From Pseudomonas sp. GD04091 (GTDB lineage Bacteria > Pseudomonadota > Gammaproteobacteria > Pseudomonadales > Pseudomonadaceae), in assembly GCF_029836165.1 (NCBI RefSeq), contig NZ_JAOEBG010000034.1, positions 1-45,445 on the forward strand: DNA of 45,445 nucleotides, in the 5' to 3' direction. Position 1 is the stretch's first letter. Every line of letters begins with the position of its first letter. Both the position numbers and the translations under genes were made by a program. The notes under the pieces were generated by a model. It made no database searches. It saw only the letters and a list, made by a program, of their open reading frames with translations, and was not told the DNA's origin. This document shows, in pieces, positions 16,334 through 25,600 of this stretch.

Positions 16334-18234
16334 ACCAGGACCTCGGCCAGGTTGCCTTTGGTCTCCAGCCAGCTCTTGCGATCACCGGCGCGCTTCTTGG
16401 CCAGCAGCATGTCCATGATCTCGGTGGTGCCCTGCACGTCGTCCAGGGTCAGCTGGACCAGGCGCCGGGTGTTCGGATCCATGGTGGTTTCGCGCAGCTG
16501 CGGCGGGTTCATCTCGCCCAGGCCCTTGAATCGGGTGACCTGTGGCTTGCCGCGCTTCTTCTCGGCGACCAGACGGTCGAGGATGCCATCGCGTTCCGCT
16601 TCGTCCAGCGCGTAGTAGATCTCCTTGCCCAGGTCGATGCGGTACAGCGGCGGCATGGCCACGTAGACGTGACCGGCCTCGACCAGCGGTCGGAAATGCT
16701 GGACGAACAGCGCGCACAGCAGGGTGGCGATGTGCAGGCCGTCGGAGTCGGCGTCGGCGAGGATGCAGATCTTGCCGTAGCGCAGTTGCGAGAGGTCGCT
16801 AGCGCCCGGGTCGACGCCGATGGCCACGGCGATGTTATGCACCTCCTGGCTGGCCAGGACTTCACCGCCATCGACCTCCCAGGTGTTGAGGATCTTGCCG
16901 CGCAGCGGCAGGATCGCCTGGAATTCCTTGTCCCGCGCCTGCTTGGCCGAACCACCGGCGGAATCACCCTCGACCAGGAACAGCTCGGCGCGCATCGGGT
17001 CCTGCCCGGCGCAGTCGGCCAGCTTGCCCGGCAACGCCGGCCCCTGGGTGATGCGCTTGCGCTCGACCTTCTTGCTCGCCTTCAGGCGGCGACCGGCGTT
17101 GCTGATGGCCAGTTCCGCCAGTTGCATGCCCAGCTCGGGGTGGGCATTGAGCCACAGGCTGAAGGCGTCCTTGACCACGCCGGAGACGAACGCCGCCGCT
17201 TCGCGGGACGACAGGCGCTCCTTGGTCTGGCCGGAGAACTGCGGCTCCTGCATCTTCATCGACAGCACGAAGCTGATGCGTTCCCAGACGTCCTCGGGCG
17301 CCAGCTTGACCCCACGCGGCAACAGGTTGCGGAACTCGCAGAACTCGCGCATGGCGTCCAGCAGGCCCTGGCGCAGGCCATTGACGTGGGTGCCGCCCTG
17401 GGCGGTGGGGATCAGGTTGACGTAGCTTTCCTGGATGCTGTCGCCGCCTTCGGGCAACCACAGCAAGGCCCAGTCCACGGCCTCCTTGTTACCGGCCAGG
17501 CTGCCGCAGAACGGCTCGTCGGGCAGGCGCGGGAACTCGCTGACCGAGTCCACCAGGTAGGAACGCAGGCCATCCTCGTAATGCCATTCGACCTTCTCGC
17601 CGGTGCCCTTGTCCTCGAAGCTGATGGACAGCCCCGGGCACAGCACCGCCTTGGCCTTGAGCACGTGCTTGAGGCGGCTGATGGAAAATTTCGGCGAGTC
17701 GAAGTACTTCGGATCCGGGGTGAAATACACGCTGGTGCCGGTGTTGCGCTTGCCGACCGTGCCGACCACCTCCAGCTCGCTGGCCTTGAAGCCATCGGCG
17801 AAGGTCATCTGGTACTCGTTGCCGTCGCGCTTCACGCGCACGCGCACTTGCGAAGACAGGGCGTTGACCACCGAGATGCCGACGCCGTGCAAGCCGCCGG
17901 AGAACTGGTAGTTCTTGTTGGAGAACTTGCCGCCGGCGTGCAGCTTGGTGAGGATCAGCTCGACGCCGGAAACGCCCTCTTCGGGGTGGATGTCCACCGG
18001 CATGCCACGGCCATCGTCGCTGACTTCCAGCGAGTGGTCGGCATGCAGAATGACCTGCACCGAACGGGCGTGGCCAGCCAGGGCCTCGTCGACGCTGTTG
18101 TCGATGACTTCCTGGGCCAAGTGGTTCGGCCGGCTGGTGTCGGTGTACATGCCCGGCCGCTTGCGGACCGGGTCAAGGCCCGAGAGGACTTCGATGGCGT
18201 CTGCGTTATAGGCGCTAGCGCTGGGATTGGCCAT
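16330..18234 (-). CDS. parE: DNA topoisomerase IV subunit B
   Basis: The ATPase subunit of topoisomerase IV, 634 residues. The GHKL ATPase part shows VIDNSVDEALAG, DDGRGMPVD and GGLHGVG; the transducer follows, then the TOPRIM domain with EGDSAGGSAKQARD and DADSDG, which coordinates magnesium for DNA cleavage by ParC. The C-terminal FKGLGEMNPPQL motif is conserved. The ATG at 18234 begins 35 bp after yqiA. Its stop overlaps the next gene by 4 nt. Confidence 0.98.
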   Translation of the reverse strand: MANPSASAYNADAIEVLSGLDPVRKRPGMYTDTSRPNHLAQEVIDNSVDEALAGHARSVQVILHADHSLEVSDDGRGMPVDIHPEEGVSGVELILTKLHAGGKFSNKNYQFSGGLHGVGISVVNALSSQVRVRVKRDGNEYQMTFADGFKASELEVVGTVGKRNTGTSVYFTPDPKYFDSPKFSISRLKHVLKAKAVLCPGLSISFEDKGTGEKVEWHYEDGLRSYLVDSVSEFPRLPDEPFCGSLAGNKEAVDWALLWLPEGGDSIQESYVNLIPTAQGGTHVNGLRQGLLDAMREFCEFRNLLPRGVKLAPEDVWERISFVLSMKMQEPQFSGQTKERLSSREAAAFVSGVVKDAFSLWLNAHPELGMQLAELAISNAGRRLKASKKVERKRITQGPALPGKLADCAGQDPMRAELFLVEGDSAGGSAKQARDKEFQAILPLRGKILNTWEVDGGEVLASQEVHNIAVAIGVDPGASDLSQLRYGKICILADADSDGLHIATLLCALFVQHFRPLVEAGHVYVAMPPLYRIDLGKEIYYALDEAERDGILDRLVAEKKRGKPQVTRFKGLGEMNPPQLRETTMDPNTRRLVQLTLDDVQGTTEIMDMLLAKKRAGDRKSWLETKGNLAEVLV

Positions 18235-18269
18235 GGGGTCTCGTCGTCAGTCTGGTGAGTGCAAAAAAA

Positions 18270-18878
18270 TCAAAATAGCGAAAAATCGAGCGCCGCATAC
18301 TGTCCACGGGCAATGCCGGCGAAGGCCAGCAGCGCCGGCAGCTGTTCGGCGAAGCCCTGGTAGCTGTGATCGCCACCGCCCTGGATGCGCAGGGCGCAGG
18401 CGCGGTAATAGCGCTCGGCTTGGCGATAATCCAGGGTTTCATCGGCGGTCTGCAACCACACCTGATAGCGAGCCGCGTCCTGTGGGGCAGGCACTTCCAG
18501 TTCGGCCAGGGCGTCCACGTGGTCATGGGTGAGTTCCCAGGCCTCGTCGGTATAGAGGTTGCGCTGGGTACCAAGGTAGCCGTCGAACAGCCGGTGCGGA
18601 CTGACCGCTGGATTGATCAGCAAGGCCTTGAGCCCGTGGCGCTCGGCCAGGTGGGTGGCATAGTAGCCGCCAAGGGAGCTGCCGACCAGCAAGGGCGCGC
18701 CGAGCTCGGCAATGGCGGCCTCCAGCTGGGCAATGGCCTGACGTGGGTGATGGTGCAGGGCCGGGACGCGCAACTGGTCAGGCAGGCCAAGCTGCTGCAT
18801 CACCGCTTCGAGCTGACGCGCCTTGATCGACAGCGGCGAGCTGTTGAAGCCGTGGATATAGAGGATGGAACCCGACAT
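18270..18878 (-). CDS. yqiA: YqiA-type alpha/beta hydrolase esterase
   Basis: A 202-residue cytoplasmic esterase of the YqiA/YcfP family. The N-terminus SILYIHGFNSSPLSIKARQL and the nucleophile elbow VGSSLGGYYATHLAER are diagnostic; a late GGDHSYQGF supplies the His. The ATG at 18878 (MSGSILYIHGF) is preferred to the ATG at 18926 because the family begins right at the first strand and a G-rich site lies just upstream. In E. coli the same neighbours (nudF-yqiB-cpdA-yqiA-parE) form an operon. The physiological substrate is unknown; E. coli YqiA hydrolyses short acyl esters. Confidence 0.92.
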   Translation of the reverse strand: MSGSILYIHGFNSSPLSIKARQLEAVMQQLGLPDQLRVPALHHHPRQAIAQLEAAIAELGAPLLVGSSLGGYYATHLAERHGLKALLINPAVSPHRLFDGYLGTQRNLYTDEAWELTHDHVDALAELEVPAPQDAARYQVWLQTADETLDYRQAERYYRACALRIQGGGDHSYQGFAEQLPALLAFAGIARGQYAALDFSLF

Positions 18879-18995
18879 GCTGCCCCCGGACGCAAAGATG
18901 CGCAGTGTAGCGTGTTCGAGGGGCATTGGTTCACCGGCAGGATTTTCGCAACAAATTCTTCAAAGCGACGCCGTCCCACAGGAAATGCGTCGCAC

Positions 18996-19799
18996 TCAAT
19001 ACCCCGGGCTGTCGAAATCCAGCCTCACCTCGAAATCGAGCGCCCGCTCTACCCCAGTCTCCAACCATCCGTCGGCATGCAGCCGCAGCCAACGGTAACC
19101 CGGCCGCTCCTCGCTCACCTTGAACGCCTCGCTGCGCGGGGCGAACTGGATGCAGGTCGAAGGCGTGGCAAGGAAGCGAATGCCGTCGCGCACCTCGTCC
19201 CACTCCTGGTGGATATGCCCCCAGAGCAGTGCCTTCACCTGTGGATAGCGCTTCACGCGCGCCAACAGCTCATCCGCATTGCGCAGCCCGATCGGTGCGA
19301 TCCAGGCACAGCCGATATCCACCGGTTGATGATGGCAGCACACCAGGCAATGCCGATCACCGGCCGTGGCCAGGGCCTCGTCGAGAACGACCAGCTGATC
19401 CGCCGCCAGCAGCCCGAACGTAGCACCTATCACCGCCGAATCGAGCATGACGATACGCCAGGCGCCAATATCGGTCACCGACCGCACCAGCTCCGGCGCC
19501 ACCTCGGCCATCACGCGGGCCTCGTCATGGTTGCCCGGCAGCCAGCGTGCAGGAGCACCGAGCGTAGCGGTCAGGTCGCGGAACGCCTGGTAGGAGGCGA
19601 CGCTGGCATCCTGGGACAGGTCGCCCGTGCAGAGCAGCAGGTCGATGCGCTGCTGTTCACGGCGAACCTGGTCGACCACATGCGCGAGGCTGTCGCGCGT
19701 CTTGACTCCCAGTAGCCCGCCCGCCGGGTCGGCGAACAGATGGGCGTCGGTCAGTTGCACCACATGGACAGGTGACGCAGGTGTGAGTGGTTGCGGCAA
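18996..19799 (-). CDS. cpdA: 3',5'-cyclic-AMP phosphodiesterase
   Basis: A class III cAMP phosphodiesterase of 267 residues. The binuclear-metal motifs are in order: D18-x-H20 in QLTDAHLF, GD60 in CTGDLSQD, GNHDE at 89-93, CCHHQPVD, and GHIHQ. The start is a TTG at 19799 with a strong GAGGAG 7-8 nt upstream; no in-frame ATG precedes the first strand. It should lower cAMP and so modulate Vfr/Crp signalling. A perfect 10-bp hairpin lies just upstream. It follows yqiB by about 85 bp and precedes yqiA by 117 bp. Confidence 0.93.
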   Translation of the reverse strand: MPQPLTPASPVHVVQLTDAHLFADPAGGLLGVKTRDSLAHVVDQVRREQQRIDLLLCTGDLSQDASVASYQAFRDLTATLGAPARWLPGNHDEARVMAEVAPELVRSVTDIGAWRIVMLDSAVIGATFGLLAADQLVVLDEALATAGDRHCLVCCHHQPVDIGCAWIAPIGLRNADELLARVKRYPQVKALLWGHIHQEWDEVRDGIRFLATPSTCIQFAPRSEAFKVSEERPGYRWLRLHADGWLETGVERALDFEVRLDFDSPGY

Positions 19800-19844
19800 C
19801 GGCCGTCTCCTCGAACGGATTCAGCACGGATTATGGCGGCGGAT

Positions 19845-19870
19845 CGGTTTCGAGCAAATACTCGAAACCG
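19845..19870 (-). other. Perfect inverted repeat in the yqiB-cpdA gap
   Basis: CGGTTTCGAG (19845-19854) and CTCGAAACCG (19861-19870) pair perfectly around a 6-nt loop. No T-run follows on the minus strand, so it is more likely an mRNA hairpin or operator than a terminator. Confidence 0.6.
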
Positions 19871-19884
19871 ACACGCATCACATT

Positions 19885-20331
19885 TCAGCGCACCGCTTCC
19901 AGCTCGTGGCCACACGCCAGGCAATGGCTCAGCCATTCGCCGAGGAACAGGTTGAGCTGGGCTTTCTCGTCCGGCTGGTGCATCGCGGTATTGGGGTACG
20001 GATAGATACTGCGCAGGCGCCGGGTATGCTCGGCGCTGACCACTTCGGCCATCCGCGCGTCGTGATACACCTGCACCTCCAGCTCGGGCACCGGCAGCCA
20101 CGGCAGGCTGTGCTCCTGGCGCACCCGCAAGGTGGTGGTGTAGGGGCAGGCCAGCAACACGTCCAGCACCAGCACGCCGAGCATCTGGTCGCCCTGGGTC
20201 ATGCCGATGCGCCGCGAGCTTTGCGTGGCGCGCATGTCCGGCAGCAGGCGCATCAGGCGGGCGTAGTTGGCCTCGCAGGCCGTCTGCAGCCCGACCAGGT
20301 CGACCCGATAGCGCTCACGCAGCAGGTTCAC
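19885..20331 (-). CDS. yqiB: DUF1249 family protein YqiB
   Basis: A 148-residue cytoplasmic protein of DUF1249 with no assigned biochemical role. Conserved features include LLPDMRA, LEVQVYHDARMAEVV and YPYPNTAMHQPDEK, followed by a Cys-containing C-terminus (CLACGHELEAVR). Two GTG starts are possible: 20337, which leaves only 3 nt after the GAGG ribosome site, and 20331, which has 9 nt spacing and overlaps the nudF stop as GTGA. I choose 20331. It is the second gene of nudF-yqiB-cpdA, the same order as in E. coli. Confidence 0.88.
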   Translation of the reverse strand: MNLLRERYRVDLVGLQTACEANYARLMRLLPDMRATQSSRRIGMTQGDQMLGVLVLDVLLACPYTTTLRVRQEHSLPWLPVPELEVQVYHDARMAEVVSAEHTRRLRSIYPYPNTAMHQPDEKAQLNLFLGEWLSHCLACGHELEAVR

Positions 20332-20945
20332 TTCCACATACCTCGGACTTCGTCACGGTTGAGGGCCAGCCATTGCAGGCCGATGATCGCGGCGGCGTTG
20401 CAGATGCGCCCGTCGCGCACGGCCTGCAAGGCGTCCTCGAAGGACCAGACGCGCACGCGAATGTCTTCGCTTTCTTCCTCCAGGCCATGGAGCCCGCCGG
20501 CGCCTTCGCTGGAGCAACGCCCCAGGAACAGGTGGACATACTCGTCGCTGCCGCCCGGCGAGGGAAAGTAACGGGTCATCGGCCACAGCGAACTGAAGGT
20601 CAGACCGGCCTCTTCCTCGGCCTCCCGATGAGCGACCTCCTCCGGCGCTTCGTCCTTGTCGATCAGCCCGGCGACCATCTCGATGAGCCAGGGGTTGGCG
20701 ACCTTGCCCATGGCACCGACGCGGAACTGCTCGATCAACACCACTTCATCGCGCTGCGGATCGTAGGGCAGCACGCAGACGGCGTCATGGCGCACGAACA
20801 ACTCGCGGGTGAACTCGCGGCTCATGCCGCCGGCGAACAGTTCATGGCGCAGGTGCAGCTTGTCCAGTTTGTAGAAGCCCTTGAACAACTGCTCGCGCCG
20901 GGCGATCTCGACCTGGGTGGGCATCGAATTCAACGTGTCTGTCAT
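20328..20945 (-). CDS. nudF: ADP-ribose pyrophosphatase (Nudix)
   Basis: Hydrolyses ADP-ribose to AMP and ribose 5-phosphate. The 205-residue protein has a complete Nudix box: G93, E99, R107-E108, E111-E112 and G114 in GLIDKDEAPEEVAHREAEEE. Length and the upstream FRVGAMG and PWLIEMVAG segments match the ADP-ribose pyrophosphatase subfamily. The ATG at 20945 has GAGGAA about 7 nt upstream. First gene of the parE-parC run; it is divergent from the RsiV-like gene over a 185-bp gap. Confidence 0.95.
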   Translation of the reverse strand: MTDTLNSMPTQVEIARREQLFKGFYKLDKLHLRHELFAGGMSREFTRELFVRHDAVCVLPYDPQRDEVVLIEQFRVGAMGKVANPWLIEMVAGLIDKDEAPEEVAHREAEEEAGLTFSSLWPMTRYFPSPGGSDEYVHLFLGRCSSEGAGGLHGLEEESEDIRVRVWSFEDALQAVRDGRICNAAAIIGLQWLALNRDEVRGMWK

Positions 20946-21130
20946 GCAAGTTCCTCATTACCTCGTCTACCGCATCGCGCAATCCTACTCTGCGTGCCGC
21001 TCGGTTTCATCCCCTTGCGTCGACCATTCGCGCAGCCGGGACAGGCGCGGCGCTCTCTGTTAGCTTAGTGGCGAACTGAAGGCCGCGCAGGCGGTCCAAG
21101 GCCGATTACCCCTGTTGTGAAAGAGGCAAC

Positions 21131-21877
21131 ATGACGCTAGTCAAACTGACTTCCCTGGCCCTGGCCGCGCTCGCCCTGAGCGCCTGCCAGAGCCTGTTCA
21201 CGCCCAACTACCGGGCTCCGCTAGAGGTCAAGCGCGAAGCCTGGGAGCACGTCAAACCCGGCTGCAGCGCGAGCGACTGCCCACTGGTCAATATCGACGT
21301 CGTGCACTTCCCGGGGTTGCCCAAGCTCGACGGCATCGTCGAAAAGCGCCTGCTGCAGCTGACCGAGGACAACCAGCGCGGTACTCCGCCGGCCTCGCTG
21401 CAAGCCTATGAACAGCAGTACCTGGCCCAGGCCGACAAGCGCAACAGCAGCTACCTGCAGGCCAAGGTACGCGAACAGCATGACGGGCTGGTGATCATCG
21501 AGCTGTCCAGCTACCTCGACAGCGGTGGCGCCCATGGCATGCCCGGGCGCGGCTTCATCAACTACTCGCGCAAGCTGGACAAGGTGCTGACCCTGGACGA
21601 CATGCTGGTGCCTGGCCAGGAGGCGACCTTCTGGAAGACCGCCGAGGAGTCCCACCGCGCCTGGCTGATCAGCACCGGCATGGACAAGGACCCCGAGTTC
21701 GTGAAGACCTGGCCGTTCAAGCAGTCGCCGCACATCGCCCTGACCTACGGCGCGGTGGTGATCAAGTACGAGGTCTACGCCATCGCCCCCTACTCCATGG
21801 GCCACGTCGAGCTGAAGATCCCCTACCCGCGCCTCAACGGTGTGATCAGGCCCGAGCTGTTTCCCGGCCGCGGCTGA
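21131..21877 (+). CDS. RsiV-family (DUF3298) lipoprotein
   Basis: A 248-residue predicted lipoprotein. The signal peptide ends with the lipobox ALSAC (C19). The body has the DUF4163-like then DUF3298-like pattern seen in RsiV, the Bacillus lysozyme-binding anti-sigma factor: SSYLDSGGAHGMPGRGFINY followed by LTLDDMLVPGQEATFW and a C-terminal YAIAPYSMGHVELKIPYPRL. It lacks RsiV's sigma-binding N-terminus and membrane helix, so an anti-sigma role is not implied. ATG 21131 with AGAGG upstream. Its last 32 nt overlap the convergent cytX gene end. Function unknown. Confidence 0.8.
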   Translation: MTLVKLTSLALAALALSACQSLFTPNYRAPLEVKREAWEHVKPGCSASDCPLVNIDVVHFPGLPKLDGIVEKRLLQLTEDNQRGTPPASLQAYEQQYLAQADKRNSSYLQAKVREQHDGLVIIELSSYLDSGGAHGMPGRGFINYSRKLDKVLTLDDMLVPGQEATFWKTAEESHRAWLISTGMDKDPEFVKTWPFKQSPHIALTYGAVVIKYEVYAIAPYSMGHVELKIPYPRLNGVIRPELFPGRG

Positions 21878-23129
21878 GCGATAGCAGCCCGTGCAGTACC
21901 CCTGCCAGCAGCAGTGCCGGCAGGGTCGCTCCCAGCTCCGGCGCCTCGCTCGCCATCAGGTGATACGCCGCGACACCCGCCGCCCAGGCCAGCAAGGCCT
22001 GCCAGTGCACCCCCTCCACCACTGCCGGCAGACGGCGGCGGCGGATCACGAAGTGGTCCACCAGCACCACGCCGAACAGCGGTGCGAACACCGAACCGAT
22101 CAACAGCAGGAAATTCTGGTACTGGGCCAGCGGCGCCAGCAGGGCGATCAGGGTGCACAGCACACCGATGGCCAGGGCCAGGTGCTCGACCTTCAGCCTG
22201 ACCAGCAGCCCGGTGGATACAGCTGCCGAGTGAATGTCGGCAAAGGCGTTCTCCGATTCGTCGAGCAGGATCAGCAACAGCGGAATACCCAGGCCGGCAC
22301 CGGCCAGGGCCAGCAACAGCGCATTCACTTCACCGCTCGGAGCGAAGGCCAGGGTGTAGGCCACGCCCAGGCTCATCAGCCAGGCGTTGCCGATGAAAAA
22401 GCCCAGCGCCGTCCCGCCGAACACCCGGCTGGCGCGCTGGCCGAAACGCGAGTAGTCGGCGATCAGCGGCAGCCACGACAGCGGCATGGCAATGACGATG
22501 TCGAAGCCCAGCGCCAGGGACAGCGAGCCATCCCCCGGGCGGCGCCACAGATCGGCCAGGTCGGCCTTGGCGAACAGATTCCAGGTCAACCAGCAGCAGG
22601 CACCGAGCAGCAGCCAGATCCCCCACCGGCGCAGGACCTTGCGCACGAACGCCAGCGGGCCGCTGACCGCCAGCAGGGTGGCCAGGGCGCCGAAGCACAG
22701 GGTCCACAGCAGCGGGCTGCTCCAGCCGCTGCCCTCGCCGAAGGCACGTGCGCCCAGCAGGCTCGCGGCATCGCGCATGACGATGATCTCGAACGAGCCC
22801 CAGCCCACCAGTTGCAGCAGGTTGAGCAAGGCTGGCAAGCGCGCGCCGTGGCTGCCCAGCGTCAGGCGCAAGGTGGCCATGGCCGAGAGGCCGGTGTCGC
22901 TACCGATCACCCCCGCTGCGGCCAGCAGCAACACGCCCACCGCTGTGCCGAGGGTGATCGCCAGGATCGAGCCGGCCAGGCCCAGGCCCGGCGCCAGCAG
23001 GGCGCCGACCTGCAGGACCATCAGGCCGATGCCAAGGGAAAACCACAGCGAGAACAGGTCGCGGGCGCCGAACTGGCGGTGATGGGCGGGGACCGGGTGG
23101 TCGGGGGAGAAGTGGCTGGGGGTGGTCAT
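21846..23129 (-). CDS. cytX: Hydroxymethylpyrimidine transporter CytX (NCS1 family)
   Basis: A 427-residue permease of the nucleobase:cation symporter-1 family with about 12 hydrophobic helices. The N-terminal FGARDLFSLWFSLGIGLMVLQVGALLAPGLGL is typical of CytX, proposed from comparative genomics as a thiamine-precursor (HMP) transporter under TPP riboswitches. Here it lies on the same strand 168 bp downstream of thiC, with a REP palindrome in between, consistent with salvage and synthesis of the same pyrimidine. The ATG at 23129 is chosen since the 22 upstream residues are not membrane-like. Its 3' end overlaps the convergent RsiV-like gene. Confidence 0.88.
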   Translation of the reverse strand: MTTPSHFSPDHPVPAHHRQFGARDLFSLWFSLGIGLMVLQVGALLAPGLGLAGSILAITLGTAVGVLLLAAAGVIGSDTGLSAMATLRLTLGSHGARLPALLNLLQLVGWGSFEIIVMRDAASLLGARAFGEGSGWSSPLLWTLCFGALATLLAVSGPLAFVRKVLRRWGIWLLLGACCWLTWNLFAKADLADLWRRPGDGSLSLALGFDIVIAMPLSWLPLIADYSRFGQRASRVFGGTALGFFIGNAWLMSLGVAYTLAFAPSGEVNALLLALAGAGLGIPLLLILLDESENAFADIHSAAVSTGLLVRLKVEHLALAIGVLCTLIALLAPLAQYQNFLLLIGSVFAPLFGVVLVDHFVIRRRRLPAVVEGVHWQALLAWAAGVAAYHLMASEAPELGATLPALLLAGVLHGLLSLSRGRETARA

Positions 23130-23159
23130 GTGGGTGCTCGCCGGGAATATTGTGGGTGT

Positions 23160-23290
23160 TGCTGGCGAGGACTGCGTCCTCGTATCGCGACACAAGGCCG
23201 CTCCTGCAGGGACCGCGCAGGTCTTGAGCCTTGCGCGGTCCCTGCAGGAGCGGCCTTGTGTCGCGAAAGGGCCGCAACGCGGCCCCCAAG
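23160..23290. repeat. Inverted REP doublet between thiC and cytX
   Basis: Two REP arms face each other. Left arm 23186-23219 and right arm 23232-23265 are perfect reverse complements over 34 bp, separated by a 12-nt loop. Flanking hairpins (GAGGACTGCGTCCTC and GGGCCGCAACGCGGCCCC) are the usual REP extensions. Confidence 0.88.
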
Positions 23291-23296
23291 GTCTAC

Positions 23297-25177
<1,881 letters not shown>

Positions 25178-25349
25178 CACAGGCTCTCCAGACAGCTTCC
25201 TAGCGGATGGAATGTCGGGGAGAACCTGAAAGGCGCGGACGCACCCCTTGACGGGGGGCAGTGCCGGATATGGGGTGCCGTGGGCTGCATGCAACCGTGA
25301 CGATCCCGGACCTGGCACAAGAGGCTCCCGGGATGTGAGAGCAATCTTG
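25178..25349 (-). promoter_or_regulatory. thiC leader / riboswitch expression platform
   Basis: A 172-nt untranslated leader between the TPP aptamer and thiC. On the minus strand it holds GGCACCCC (plus 25272-25279), which can pair either with GGGGTGC downstream (plus 25241-25247) or with GGGGTGCC of the aptamer 5' edge (plus 25422-25429). A further ATCCCGG/CCGGGAT pair lies nearer the aptamer. No clear T-run terminator, so control may act on translation or through Rho; the mechanism is inferred. Confidence 0.45.
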
Positions 25350-25433
25350 TTCCCTACGCAGGCGCTAACCTGATCAGGTTCAACGGGATCCGCACCTCTG
25401 CGATCTCAGCCTTTGCTTCAAGGCACCCCGACA
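25350..25433 (-). ncRNA. TPP riboswitch (THI element)
   Basis: The minus strand shows the conserved aptamer blocks in order: GGGGTGCC, GGCTGAGAT, TTGAACCTGATCAGGTTA and GCGTAGGGAA. It lies upstream of thiC in sense orientation and should repress thiC, and probably cytX, when thiamine pyrophosphate is abundant. Confidence 0.96.
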
Positions 25434-25444
25434 AGAACATGCGC

Positions 25445-25474
25445 AGTCTAGACTGGAGTGGTCGGCAAAGCCAA
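25445..25474 (-). promoter_or_regulatory. Putative sigma-70 promoter for the thiC transcript
   Basis: On the minus strand TTGGCT and TAGACT are separated by 18 nt, placing the transcript start just before the TPP aptamer. Confidence 0.4.
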
Positions 25475-25514
25475 GCAGGTAAATCCGGGGGTGATAAATG
25501 GCGCAAGCGGCGGA

Positions 25515-25543
25515 TTGTTGATGGAGACGCGCGGCACTACACT
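25515..25543 (+). promoter_or_regulatory. Putative sigma-70 promoter for the TolC-like gene
   Basis: TTGTTG (25515-25520) and TACACT (25538-25543) are 17 nt apart and lie about 60 bp before the start codon at 25601. Confidence 0.4.
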
Positions 25544-25600
25544 GGCCCATCGCTCGATACCCGACAGTACAGTAAATAAATCTTGATCAAGGATTGCCCT

